Below are positions 23,327 through 31,697 of a stretch of 64,000 nt of DNA, one piece after another. This DNA is from Candidatus Sumerlaeota bacterium. GTDB lineage: Bacteria; Sumerlaeota; Sumerlaeia; JAFGJS01. Every line of letters starts with the position of its first letter. Within the stretch, counting starts at the first letter, position 1. The DNA lies in assembly GCA_016928995.1 (NCBI GenBank), contig JAFGJS010000025.1:1-64000 (forward strand), given 5' to 3'. Under the pieces are notes generated by a model. It had not been told where the DNA came from. It saw only the letters and a program-made list of their open reading frames with translations, and searched no databases. The position numbers were made by a program, and so were the translations under genes.

Positions 23327-25099
23327 ATGGATAAAATACCATGGCGGCAGGCTTGGGTGGTGTTCGGCGTTGTGTCGGCGATGTATGCGCTGACCATGAG
23401 CGGGCATTTGTATTCGCCGGACGAGGAACTGATGTTCCGCACGACGCAGTCGATGGTGGAAAATCGCTCGCTGGCAGTGGAGCCGCTGGGCGGATTCGCC
23501 ACGCGCATGGGGCGCGATGGGCGCGAATATGCGCAGTATGGTCTGGGCCAGCCGGTTGCGGCGATTCCGTTTTATTTATTTGGCAAACTACTTGCCGCCA
23601 TTCTACCGCCAGCTACAGAGTTCTGGCGCGGGCAGGAAATCGTTTTCGCGGAGGAGTATCATGGCGCAGCGCATGCGGAGCAAGGGAGCTACTGGCTGCG
23701 CTTCGGCGTGTCTTTATTCAATCTGTTCTGCGGCGCGGCGTTGGCGGTTGCGGTGTTTTTGCTGGCGCTGGAGTTGACCGGCGAGATTGGCGCGGCGCGG
23801 CGCACGGCGTGGCTGTACGCCTTCGCCACGATGTCCTGGCCGCATAGCAAGGCGTTCTTCAGCGAGACGCTGGCGGCGCTGTACGTAGTGCTGGCGTTCT
23901 GGTTTTTGCTGCGCGCGGCGCGGACGCAACGGCTTTCAACTTACGCCTGGTCTGGTGTTTGCGCTGGCTATGCCGTACTGACACGAATGGATTCGCTGAT
24001 TTTGCTCAGCGGGGTTTTTTTACTCGCGCTGTGGTTGAATCAAGGCGAACCGCGCGAACGGATTCTGCGCCGCGCGGCGGCGTTTTGCGCGCCGCTGGCC
24101 GCTTTCACCGCGCTGATCATGCTGATCAACGTTTCGCTCTATGGCTCGCCATTGGCCAGCGGCTACAGCGATCAAGCCGAAGGCGTCAAGTTCGTCACGC
24201 CGCTTAACATTGGACTGTATGGCTTGCTATTGAGTTACGGCAAGGGCCTGTTCTTCTTTTCGCCCGCGCTGATTCTGTTTTTCTTCGGCATCCGGGAGAT
24301 GCTGAACGCGCAACGCAAATTCACTGTGTCGCTGCTCGTGTCGTGCGGCGTGTTCCTGCTGCTAATGTCCAAATGGCAAAACTGGGGCGGCGGCTGGTGC
24401 TGGGGGCCGCGTCATATTTTTCAGCTCAACGCGCTGCTGATCTTGCCGGTGGCGATGGTAATGCAAACATGGGAGCGTAAATCCACGCGCGCGCTGTTTT
24501 GGGCGGCGCTGCTGATCGGCGGCGCGGTGCAGGTCTATGGTTGCAGCCAATCGCCTATCGGCTTTTACTGGCATTGCTTTCGACAGCCGCAGGCGGAGAC
24601 GGCGATGCGGCTGCGCTATGCGCAGGGCGAAGACGAGCCATTGCTATTCCAGGATTACGTGCTATTGAAGCGCCACGATTCAACGCCGCAAGACGAAACG
24701 GCGCAACCTGCATTTCGCTTGTGGCAAGAGGCGCAGGTTGTGGAAACGCTTCAACGCGAGCTGATGCTGGAACGTTTCGCCGCCGAACCGGACGCGGCGA
24801 TGTTGCACGCAATGCCGCAAGAGATGCGCGAACAGGCGTTGCGTCACATTCAACAGCGTCGCGCCAGCGGTGAGGCGAAGCCGGGATTGCCCCCTCCCCT
24901 GACGCACTCGTTCTGGGTTCCCGAGCATACCGTATGGAGCGGCTATTCCACGCTCTGGCGCGAGCTGGGCAGCCACGATTTTTTCTGGCTCCATGCGCTT
25001 GGTTTGAACACGCAGAAACGATCCGATGTGGATTTCACCCAGAACCAAAAGAGAATCTCTAATAATTTAACGCTAAGACGCAGAGGCGCAAAGAACTGA
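23327..25099 (+). CDS. GT-C-like polytopic membrane protein (PMT/GT39-related)
   Basis: A 590-residue protein with about 11-12 hydrophobic helices between residues 8 and 410. The first outer loop has YSPDEELMFRTTQSMVE; a DE pair at this place is typical of GT-C glycosyltransferases that use lipid-linked sugars. GRDGREYAQYGLGQP follows. The C-terminal 170 residues are soluble. The substrate cannot be told. The last 11 residues (NLTLRRRGAKN) are encoded by a dispersed intergenic repeat, so the natural end of the protein was probably replaced when the repeat arrived. It starts 21 bases after rtcB. Confidence 0.8.
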   Translation: MDKIPWRQAWVVFGVVSAMYALTMSGHLYSPDEELMFRTTQSMVENRSLAVEPLGGFATRMGRDGREYAQYGLGQPVAAIPFYLFGKLLAAILPPATEFWRGQEIVFAEEYHGAAHAEQGSYWLRFGVSLFNLFCGAALAVAVFLLALELTGEIGAARRTAWLYAFATMSWPHSKAFFSETLAALYVVLAFWFLLRAARTQRLSTYAWSGVCAGYAVLTRMDSLILLSGVFLLALWLNQGEPRERILRRAAAFCAPLAAFTALIMLINVSLYGSPLASGYSDQAEGVKFVTPLNIGLYGLLLSYGKGLFFFSPALILFFFGIREMLNAQRKFTVSLLVSCGVFLLLMSKWQNWGGGWCWGPRHIFQLNALLILPVAMVMQTWERKSTRALFWAALLIGGAVQVYGCSQSPIGFYWHCFRQPQAETAMRLRYAQGEDEPLLFQDYVLLKRHDSTPQDETAQPAFRLWQEAQVVETLQRELMLERFAAEPDAAMLHAMPQEMREQALRHIQQRRASGEAKPGLPPPLTHSFWVPEHTVWSGYSTLWRELGSHDFFWLHALGLNTQKRSDVDFTQNQKRISNNLTLRRRGAKN

Positions 25100-25160
25100 T
25101 TATTTCTGTAAATGCAATGATTGAAATCTTTGTGCGCTTTGTGCCTTCGTGTGAAAATTT
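25065..25160 (+). repeat. Dispersed intergenic repeat, copy B (overlaps CDS end)
   Basis: Inverted relative to copy A (15731-15831). It begins ATTTAACGCTAAGACGCAGA, has AATGCAATGATTGAAA in the middle and ends GTGAAAATTT. Its first 35 bases are read as the C-terminus of the membrane protein gene. A third, shorter relative (CAGCGCCACTGCGCCTCTGC) lies at 25233-25252. Confidence 0.8.
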
Positions 25161-25370
25161 CACTGATTTAAGGCCGCCAAAAACCAAATTTTAAACACGA
25201 AACATATTGCTCCCGAAAAACGACTGATCTCTCAGCGCCACTGCGCCTCTGCGGGAAAAACGGCGGTTCACAGATCCGATGCAAACTTTGTATTTTCAGC
25301 TCATTCGTGTATGATCCCGGTGAATATCTTTTTGAAATGGAAGAGAAGGATTAAGACACTAAAAGGCAAA
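25100..25370. other. Intergenic region with repeat remnants
   Basis: The 330-bp gap between the membrane protein and the beta-solenoid gene holds most of repeat copy B, a partial third copy at 25231-25254 and the bidirectional terminator at its right end. No gene or clear promoter was seen. Confidence 0.5.
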
Positions 25371-25401
25371 AAACAGGCGGCTTGTGGCAAGCCGCCTGTT
25401 T
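25371..25401. terminator. Strong rho-independent terminator
   Basis: Perfect 14-bp stem AAACAGGCGGCTTG and CAAGCCGCCTGTTT with a TGG loop. On the minus strand it ends in a run of six T, so it should end transcripts of the gene at 25430-26224. TTGGTTTT on the plus strand makes it usable in the other direction too. Confidence 0.88.
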
Positions 25402-25429
25402 GGTTTTACGCTTGGAATCAATCAGCCGC

Positions 25430-26224
25430 TTAGTGTGAATGCGGCGGTTCGATTCCGCTGTTTTTCAGATCTTGGGCGATGCCTTGAGCGAGTTTGACCA
25501 ATTCGACAAGTTCATGGCCGGCGCCTTTGATCTTGCCGCCTGCTTTCATACATTGGACATTGCCGCCAGCATGGACGTTATCGCCAACATTACCGCAGGT
25601 GACATTGCCGCCCGCATGAACGCCGTCGCCGACATCGCCGCAAGCGATATTGCCGCCGGCCTTGACTCCGTCGCCCACTTTTCGGCATTGAACATTGAAC
25701 CCAGCGGTGACGCTGTCGCCCACATTGCCGCAAATGACATCGTGTCCGGCGTTAAGGTTGTCGCCAACGTTGCCTTCCATTTTGACGGAGAATGCGCTGT
25801 TCAGGCTGGCGAGATCGCCGAAGACTTCGATTTCAAATTCGCCGTCCTCCAGCGGGAGTTCGGCTGTCTCTCCGTCGATTTCGATTTTAATTTCGCGGCC
25901 TTTGTAGGTTTTGCCGCCGATTTTTATCGTCGCTTTCTTTTCCTGGTCTTCCATGTTTGTTTGCTCCTTTGGGGTTGTGCTGAGCACGTGTTGTTTCAGC
26001 GCATTCCAGCTCTTAAAGCCGTAGTCCATCGCCAGCGCGAATTGCGCTTCATGCAGGCTTGCGGCGGCATTCGCCATTTCGGCGTCCGTCGCGTCCTTGA
26101 AGCGTCGCAATCGGCGAAGCGTTTCGCAGGCCTTGAGATCGCCCTGCTTTTGCGCTTCCAGCAATTCTTTGGCTTGTTTCTTGAGCTGGCCGAGATTCGG
26201 CCGTAAAGGCAGAGTTTTGGGCAT
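25430..26224 (-). CDS. Pentadecapeptide beta-solenoid protein with ankyrin-associated N-terminal domain
   Basis: A 264-residue protein. Residues 1-80 match a short helical module often found in front of ankyrin repeats (LRPNLGQLKKQAKELLEA, FALAMDYGFKSWNALKQHV). Residues 91-150 are a small acidic beta-rich region. Residues about 150-235 carry 15-residue repeats of the form C-G-N-V-G-D-x-V-x-A-G-G-N-V-x (CGNVGDSVTAGFNVQ, CRKVGDGVKAGGNIA, CGDVGDGVHAGGNVT, CGNVGDNVHAGGNVQ), which should form a regular beta-solenoid with a stacked Cys ladder. A strong AAAGGAG site precedes the ATG. A second strong site lies before Met91. Function unknown; a bactofilin-like polymer or scaffold role is only a guess. 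Confidence 0.8.
   Translation of the reverse strand: MPKTLPLRPNLGQLKKQAKELLEAQKQGDLKACETLRRLRRFKDATDAEMANAAASLHEAQFALAMDYGFKSWNALKQHVLSTTPKEQTNMEDQEKKATIKIGGKTYKGREIKIEIDGETAELPLEDGEFEIEVFGDLASLNSAFSVKMEGNVGDNLNAGHDVICGNVGDSVTAGFNVQCRKVGDGVKAGGNIACGDVGDGVHAGGNVTCGNVGDNVHAGGNVQCMKAGGKIKGAGHELVELVKLAQGIAQDLKNSGIEPPHSH
25952..25970 (-). promoter_or_regulatory. Internal ribosome binding site and ATG inside the beta-solenoid gene
   Basis: AAAGGAGC (25970-25963, minus strand) lies 8 bases before ATG at 25954-25952, which is Met91 in the same frame. A 174-residue protein with only the beta-solenoid part would result. The full-length start at 26224 also has an AAAGGAG site. Confidence 0.6.
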
Positions 26225-26546
26225 ACATCAATCTCCTTTCGGTTGAACCTGAGTCTGCAATCACAGGCGAAAGAAGACGCGATGTGATTTTCATAGTTAA
26301 TGAGGTGAGCTCGGCTCTTTCCGCAGACAAGGGAGGCGCCCTCGATGCGCCAATGTAATGGATGATACTCTTGCGATGCTTACGGCGTCAATCAATTTTC
26401 AAACCGATCCAAACGGCTGGGCAGCAGGGCGGCATAATGTTCGAATCCTACCGATATTGACGGAATCAGGCGCGGTGCGATAAAGTGCAACTTTTCAGCG
26501 GATGGCTTGTCGAATCATCAGGGAATAGGAAAGCAAAGGCGCTTCG
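26225..26546. other. Intergenic region between divergent genes
   Basis: The 322 bp between the divergent beta-solenoid and LURP-one genes should hold both promoters. I see no near-consensus sigma-70 box, no long hairpin and no credible gene. A GGAATAGGAAAG tract lies about 20 bases before the right-hand gene. Confidence 0.4.
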
Positions 26547-27032
26547 ATGATTTATTGCATGCGGCAGAAAATTTGGAGTTTCGGCGATCAATTCACCATC
26601 AAGAACGAACAGGGCGAGAATTGCTACGAGGTGAAAGGGCGCATCTTTACATTGGGCGATCAGCTCGCGGTCAATGACATGGACGGCAATAAACTGGCGT
26701 TCATTAAACAGAGAATCTTCTCTTTTATGCCTAACTACGAAATCTATGTCGGCGATGAACTGCGTGCGCGCGTGGAGAAGCAATTCACTCTGTTCAAGAG
26801 CCGCTTCACGGTGGACATCCCAGGTCCGAACGATTATTCCGTCGAGGGCGATTTCCTGGGATATAATTATCAATTCCTGCGCGGCGGCCAGAACATCGCC
26901 AGCGTGTCGAAGCAGTTCTTCGCCTGGTCGGATACCTATGGCGTGGATGTGGCTGAGGGCGAGGACGACCTGCTGATCCTTGCGTCCACGGTGGTGATCG
27001 ACATGGTCTGCCATAGCAATGATGATAGTTAA
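26547..27032 (+). CDS. LURP-one-related/YxjI family protein
   Basis: A 161-residue protein of the LURP-one-related (YxjI, scramblase-like Tubby fold) family. The typical opening MRQKIWSFGDQFTIKNEQGE is present, as are FTLGDQLAVNDMDG, IKQRIFSFMPNYEIY and the C-terminal SDTYGVDVAEGEDDLLILAS. The fold is a 12-stranded barrel around a hydrophobic helix; the bacterial function is not known. It starts at ATG 26547 (or 26559, MRQK). It converges on the beta-helix gene with a 20-base gap. Confidence 0.92.
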   Translation: MIYCMRQKIWSFGDQFTIKNEQGENCYEVKGRIFTLGDQLAVNDMDGNKLAFIKQRIFSFMPNYEIYVGDELRARVEKQFTLFKSRFTVDIPGPNDYSVEGDFLGYNYQFLRGGQNIASVSKQFFAWSDTYGVDVAEGEDDLLILASTVVIDMVCHSNDDS

Positions 27033-27052
27033 CAATTCTACGGATGACTGCT

Positions 27053-28459
27053 TCAGTATAGCAGGAACATGACTTGATCAACCTTGGTGGGCAGCGGGGA
27101 GTATTCATAGGCTCCCAGGTCGACGATAGAGCCGATGACACGGGGATTGCCTTCGATATCCGTATGCGCCAGGCCGATGTTCGTGCCGGCGTCGATGGCC
27201 GGTGAGCCTGCGCGCAAGTGGAAGTCATTGCCGTATGGATCGGCGATGACCGCTTCGAGATCATCCAGAATGAGATTCGAATCCACGGTGGGCGTGCCGG
27301 AGTCTGCATTGATCGAAATACTGTGCGCGAGGTTGTTGCGCACGACATTGCCGTAGCCGCCGGTTCCGTCCTTGTGCGTGGTCACCATGATCCAGGCAGG
27401 ACCGGGGCGGCCGTCGTAGATGTCGGCGACGGTGTTGTTTTGGATGCGGCAGTTGCGCGCGCCGTACATGGAGATGCCGTGCCAGTGGTTCACGACGACG
27501 AGATTGTTCTCGATGATCCAGTCGGTGTAGAATCCGTCGAAGAGCCCAATGCCCTGAAAGGTTGAGATCAGGGCGGGATTGGGGTGGTTGAAGTCGTGAA
27601 AAAATTTATTTCCACGCAGAACGACGCCTTTGACTTCGCCGGTGGCTTCGTCGGTGGCCCAGCTTTGAAAGCCGTCGTCGTGGTTTTCGTTCACATCGAA
27701 GGCATTGGCGACGAAGTTGTTTTCAAAGAGTCCGTAGTCGCCGAGTCCGCGCATGGCGTCGCCGGAGAAATTGATGATGCGGTTCTTCGCGACAACGCAG
27801 TGATCGCCGCTCACCGAGATGCCGAAGTTGATATTGACGAGGCGGTTGTTGCGGATTTCGCAATAGTCGCCGGAGACGGAGATGGCGCTGGGGGCGCGAT
27901 CGAGCCAGTCTTGCGCGGTCCAGGCGGATGCGTCTTCCACGCTGAAAAGATTGGAATCTTCGAGGGTGATATAGGAACTGGGGCCCCTCCAGTTGTGGGT
28001 TTCGATGTAGAAAAGACGCGTTGTGGTGTATTCCGGCGCATAGGACGGGCTGATGGAGATTCCTTGAAAACGCCATCGTTCGGAGGCGCGGACGTTGATG
28101 TTGCCGAAGCAGGGCGTTTGAAGGGCGCCGGCTTTGACCGTGATGGTGTCCGTGTTGAGGTATGCCTGGATCAGCACTTCGCCATGATAGCCGGACATCA
28201 GAATGATTTCGTCGCCAGCCTTGATCGGGGCGCCTTCGTTTCTGATCACTCTGCCGGTGGCTTCGTACCAGGGGAAGGTGTTCCAGGTTTCCGATTCGAT
28301 CAGGTTCGAATCAACGACTTCCTGAAACGTTCGCCAGGGAGTTTGGTGGGAGCCGTCGCCTTCGGCGCTGCCGTTGATCGGATCGACGTAAAACGTGGCT
28401 GCGGCAGCCGTTCCGAGGCTGGCAAGAAAAATCCCCAATATCAGCATGAAACGCAACAT
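27053..28459 (-). CDS. Secreted right-handed beta-helix protein
   Basis: A 468-residue exported protein. The signal peptide (MLRFMLILGIFLASLGTAAAA) is followed by TFYVDPINGSAEGDGSHQTP, the usual first strand of DUF1565-like beta-helix proteins. Parallel beta-helix coils run from residue 90 to 420 (YCEIRNNRLVNINFGISVSG, HCVVAKNRIINFSGDAMRG, WIIENNLVVVNHWHGISMYG, NCRIQNNTVADI). SPAIDAGTN near residue 425 and LGAYEY close the fold. This architecture is common for polysaccharide lyases and hydrolases, but I see no clear catalytic triad. The C-terminus ends in VDQVMFLLY, similar to the end of the LamG protein at 34096-37266. Confidence 0.88.
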   Translation of the reverse strand: MLRFMLILGIFLASLGTAAAATFYVDPINGSAEGDGSHQTPWRTFQEVVDSNLIESETWNTFPWYEATGRVIRNEGAPIKAGDEIILMSGYHGEVLIQAYLNTDTITVKAGALQTPCFGNINVRASERWRFQGISISPSYAPEYTTTRLFYIETHNWRGPSSYITLEDSNLFSVEDASAWTAQDWLDRAPSAISVSGDYCEIRNNRLVNINFGISVSGDHCVVAKNRIINFSGDAMRGLGDYGLFENNFVANAFDVNENHDDGFQSWATDEATGEVKGVVLRGNKFFHDFNHPNPALISTFQGIGLFDGFYTDWIIENNLVVVNHWHGISMYGARNCRIQNNTVADIYDGRPGPAWIMVTTHKDGTGGYGNVVRNNLAHSISINADSGTPTVDSNLILDDLEAVIADPYGNDFHLRAGSPAIDAGTNIGLAHTDIEGNPRVIGSIVDLGAYEYSPLPTKVDQVMFLLY

Positions 28460-28527
28460 GATTGATCCACCAGGATTCCGGTTTTCTAAAGCGTTTAATA
28501 CCCGGCGGATTCAATTCTATTCATGTT

Positions 28528-29643
28528 TCATTCGCGGCGCAGCACGTTGACCAGGCAACGCAGCGTGCCGAAACAGGGGTAGACGCCGGTGCAGTCAATG
28601 GGGCGGACTTCGCAATACAAATGCTCATTCCAGACTCTGGCCGCAACGTCGTTGAGGCGCTCCAGCCCGCGATAGCTCGGCATGTATACGATGCGGCGTC
28701 CGTCGCGTTGATCGAGAATGGCGTTGAGCCAGGTGAGCCAGGTGCGCCCATCGGCGTCGGGGATGACGGGCATGCGCACGACGTGATAGCCTTGCCGTTC
28801 GCAAAACTGCGCCACGGCGTCAAAACGGGCTTGCGTTGCGGCGGAGAAATCCGGCGCAGCAAGCGGCAATTCGTTTGGCTCAATGAGCGCTTGAGCGAGG
28901 GATGGATCGCCGACGGCGACGGTGTCATCGCCCGCAAGCATCATGAACATACCGGCGTGATGCGGCGGGGCGTCGGGCAGCAGAGCAACATCGCGGCGCA
29001 GGATCTGCTCCAGCAGCCGCGTCAGTTCATCGGGCGGGATGGCGTTGCGGCGTTGCACTTCCGGCGTGACGAACGCCGTACGCGTGTCGATGACGAAGTC
29101 TCCTCCGTCAAACTCGAATCCTGCTCGCAAGGCCCGGCAGCGCTCTCCCAGCGCGTCGTCAAGATCAAAAGGCGTCTGCATGTCGCCTCGTCGCGCGGGC
29201 CAGACGGATTCACCGCTTTCTCGCGCCGGCGCCAGCAAAACCACAGGCTCCTGGTCCGACACCGGCGCCAGCGCCAGCCAGCGATCGCGCGACCAGCAGG
29301 TCATCGGATGACCGGTCGGCACAGAATACAGGGAGCACGCCGTTGCGCCGATCCGCCGCCGCAGATCATTGAATGCGTCATCGTCCGGGCAAACCACGTG
29401 CACTATGACATCGCCGGGCAATTGCGTGAGGAAATCGCGATATGCGGTTTCAACCATAGGCGCGGCTTCTGCGACGTAGTGAATTACAAGCTCGCGGATC
29501 GCGCCGTCGCAGTCCGATAACACGACGGGTCCGGCGGGCGCTTCCTGCCGGGATGGCCTGTTGAGCCAATCCACGGCGGGAAGCGTCAATACCGCCAGCG
29601 CCAAGCCAATCAGCGCGCCGATGCGGGCCGGACTGTTGTTCAT
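28528..29643 (-). CDS. Exported deiminase-fold protein (agmatine/peptidylarginine deiminase-like)
   Basis: A 371-residue protein with an N-terminal hydrophobic anchor or signal (IGALIGLALAVLTLPAV). The body follows the pentein (guanidino-group-modifying) fold. CWSRDRWLAL supplies the substrate-binding Asp region, FEFDGGDFVID corresponds to the EGGD motif, PPHHAGMFM supplies the catalytic His, and Cys363 near the end (GTLRCLVNVLRRE) is at the place of the nucleophile. PAD-type or agmatine deiminase enzymes hydrolyse guanidino groups to urea groups. Export is unusual for agmatine deiminase and rather recalls secreted PPAD-like enzymes. The substrate is inferred. It overlaps the upstream gene by four bases (ATGA). 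Confidence 0.72.
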   Translation of the reverse strand: MNNSPARIGALIGLALAVLTLPAVDWLNRPSRQEAPAGPVVLSDCDGAIRELVIHYVAEAAPMVETAYRDFLTQLPGDVIVHVVCPDDDAFNDLRRRIGATACSLYSVPTGHPMTCWSRDRWLALAPVSDQEPVVLLAPARESGESVWPARRGDMQTPFDLDDALGERCRALRAGFEFDGGDFVIDTRTAFVTPEVQRRNAIPPDELTRLLEQILRRDVALLPDAPPHHAGMFMMLAGDDTVAVGDPSLAQALIEPNELPLAAPDFSAATQARFDAVAQFCERQGYHVVRMPVIPDADGRTWLTWLNAILDQRDGRRIVYMPSYRGLERLNDVAARVWNEHLYCEVRPIDCTGVYPCFGTLRCLVNVLRRE

Positions 29644-30221
29644 TGCACTGCTTCTTCCTGGGTTTGCGCCAGAGCGATTGTTTGCTCAGCGTTTTCGTCC
29701 GGAATGGACATGACGGCCAGCAATCCTGATGAATATGGATCGCTGCGCAGCGCGAACAACATGTATTCCTTTCCGGCTTCCAACGGTTTCGTCACGGTGA
29801 ACTCCGCCGTCCCATCGGCGCCCGGAAGCGATGTCATGTGGATTTCTCCAGTGAAGAATTGTTCCGGCATAGGCATCATGCGCGAGAATGGAGACGTGAT
29901 TTGACTCGCTTTCAGTTCCAAGGTCAGTTCCACGTCCTGTTGCTGCTCGCCGCTGTTGCACGCGGTGATTTGAAACGTGGGCATGTCTCCGGCTTTCAGC
30001 GTCTGCTGCGGCGCTTGAGCGCGAACGGTCACACCGTCCAATTCCAGTTTGAAATCCTGATTCACTGGGGCGCCGTCAGAGAATGAAATCAGGATTGCCT
30101 CAGGAGGCGGCGCGTTCGTGTCGCCTGCTCTCGCCGCGCCGCCGAAATAAAGAGCGACGGTCGCGACAGACCAAACGGCCAACGCGGTGACTGCGATGGT
30201 TGTTGCGTGCGTGCGTTTCAT
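29640..30221 (-). CDS. Exported hypothetical protein
   Basis: A 193-residue protein with a signal peptide (TIAVTALAVWSVATVALYFGG, then ARAGD). The mature part looks like one beta-sandwich: ITACNSGEQQQDVELTLELK resembles the strands of a CARDB/DUF11-like domain. No catalytic residues are evident. Its stop overlaps the start of the deiminase-fold gene by four bases, so the two exported proteins are translationally coupled and may work together. Confidence 0.7.
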   Translation of the reverse strand: MKRTHATTIAVTALAVWSVATVALYFGGAARAGDTNAPPPEAILISFSDGAPVNQDFKLELDGVTVRAQAPQQTLKAGDMPTFQITACNSGEQQQDVELTLELKASQITSPFSRMMPMPEQFFTGEIHMTSLPGADGTAEFTVTKPLEAGKEYMLFALRSDPYSSGLLAVMSIPDENAEQTIALAQTQEEAVQ

Positions 30222-30328
30222 GGCACAATCTCCTTGTCATGGATTTCCGTGCGCTGTGATGTATAGTAATACTACGCGCCACAAGTTGAGTGGTCAGTTT
30301 TATGCAAAGAGATTGTAAAAGAATTGAA

Positions 30329-30362
30329 TCAGCGCCGTTCGTGAGTTTACGAACGGCGCTGA
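30329..30362 (-). terminator. Terminator-like hairpin between cysK and the upstream exported gene
   Basis: Perfect 14-bp stem TCAGCGCCGTTCGT and ACGAACGGCGCTGA with loop GAGTTT, followed on the minus strand by TCAATTCTTTT. It lies 23 bases after the cysK stop. Confidence 0.8.
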
Positions 30363-30384
30363 TGGGTGATGTGAAGTGAGGAGT

Positions 30385-31353
<969 letters not shown>

Positions 31354-31697
31354 AGTTCATCTGTCCCTGTATTGAGATAGTCTTCCAGTGGATTTAGCTT
31401 TTTATTGGAACATAATAATTGGTTTTCGTCAAGCGCATTAGAGCGATGCGTGTTTCTTGGTACCGGCTTCACATGTTCAATGCGTTAGTGAGCGCGAAAC
31501 ACTCCAATTACTTGCGATAGATTGATCTGTATTATTGGATCCATTTTCGGCGAGATCGTATAATCAGTGCCGCGACCGTAAAGGAGCGCTCCAACTGACG
31601 TTGCAGCTAGGATTAACGGGCCGCTCCCTCACGGTCGCGGTGCTGAATCGGAAACATAAAGAATTCTGCAGACTTCAAGAGAATATGGACCGATGTG
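31354..31697. other. Intergenic region between cysK and the ABC-F gene
   Basis: A 344-bp gap dominated by the long inverted repeat at 31565-31645. The left half is AT-rich and should hold the cysK promoter. The long hairpin may also end transcripts of the ABC-F gene, whose stop lies at 31698. No further gene is supported. Confidence 0.5.
31565..31645. repeat. Long inverted repeat with CCGCGACCGT/ACGGTCGCGG arms
   Basis: The left arm 31565-31588 and right arm 31622-31645 are reverse complements at 21 of 24 positions. The core reads CCGCGACCGT on the left and ACGGTCGCGG on the right, with GGAGCG and CGCTCC continuing the pairing. The loop is 33 bases. Palindromes with this CCGCTCCCTCACGGTCGCGG type of arm are, from memory, common between genes in planctomycetes and relatives. 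Confidence 0.82.
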
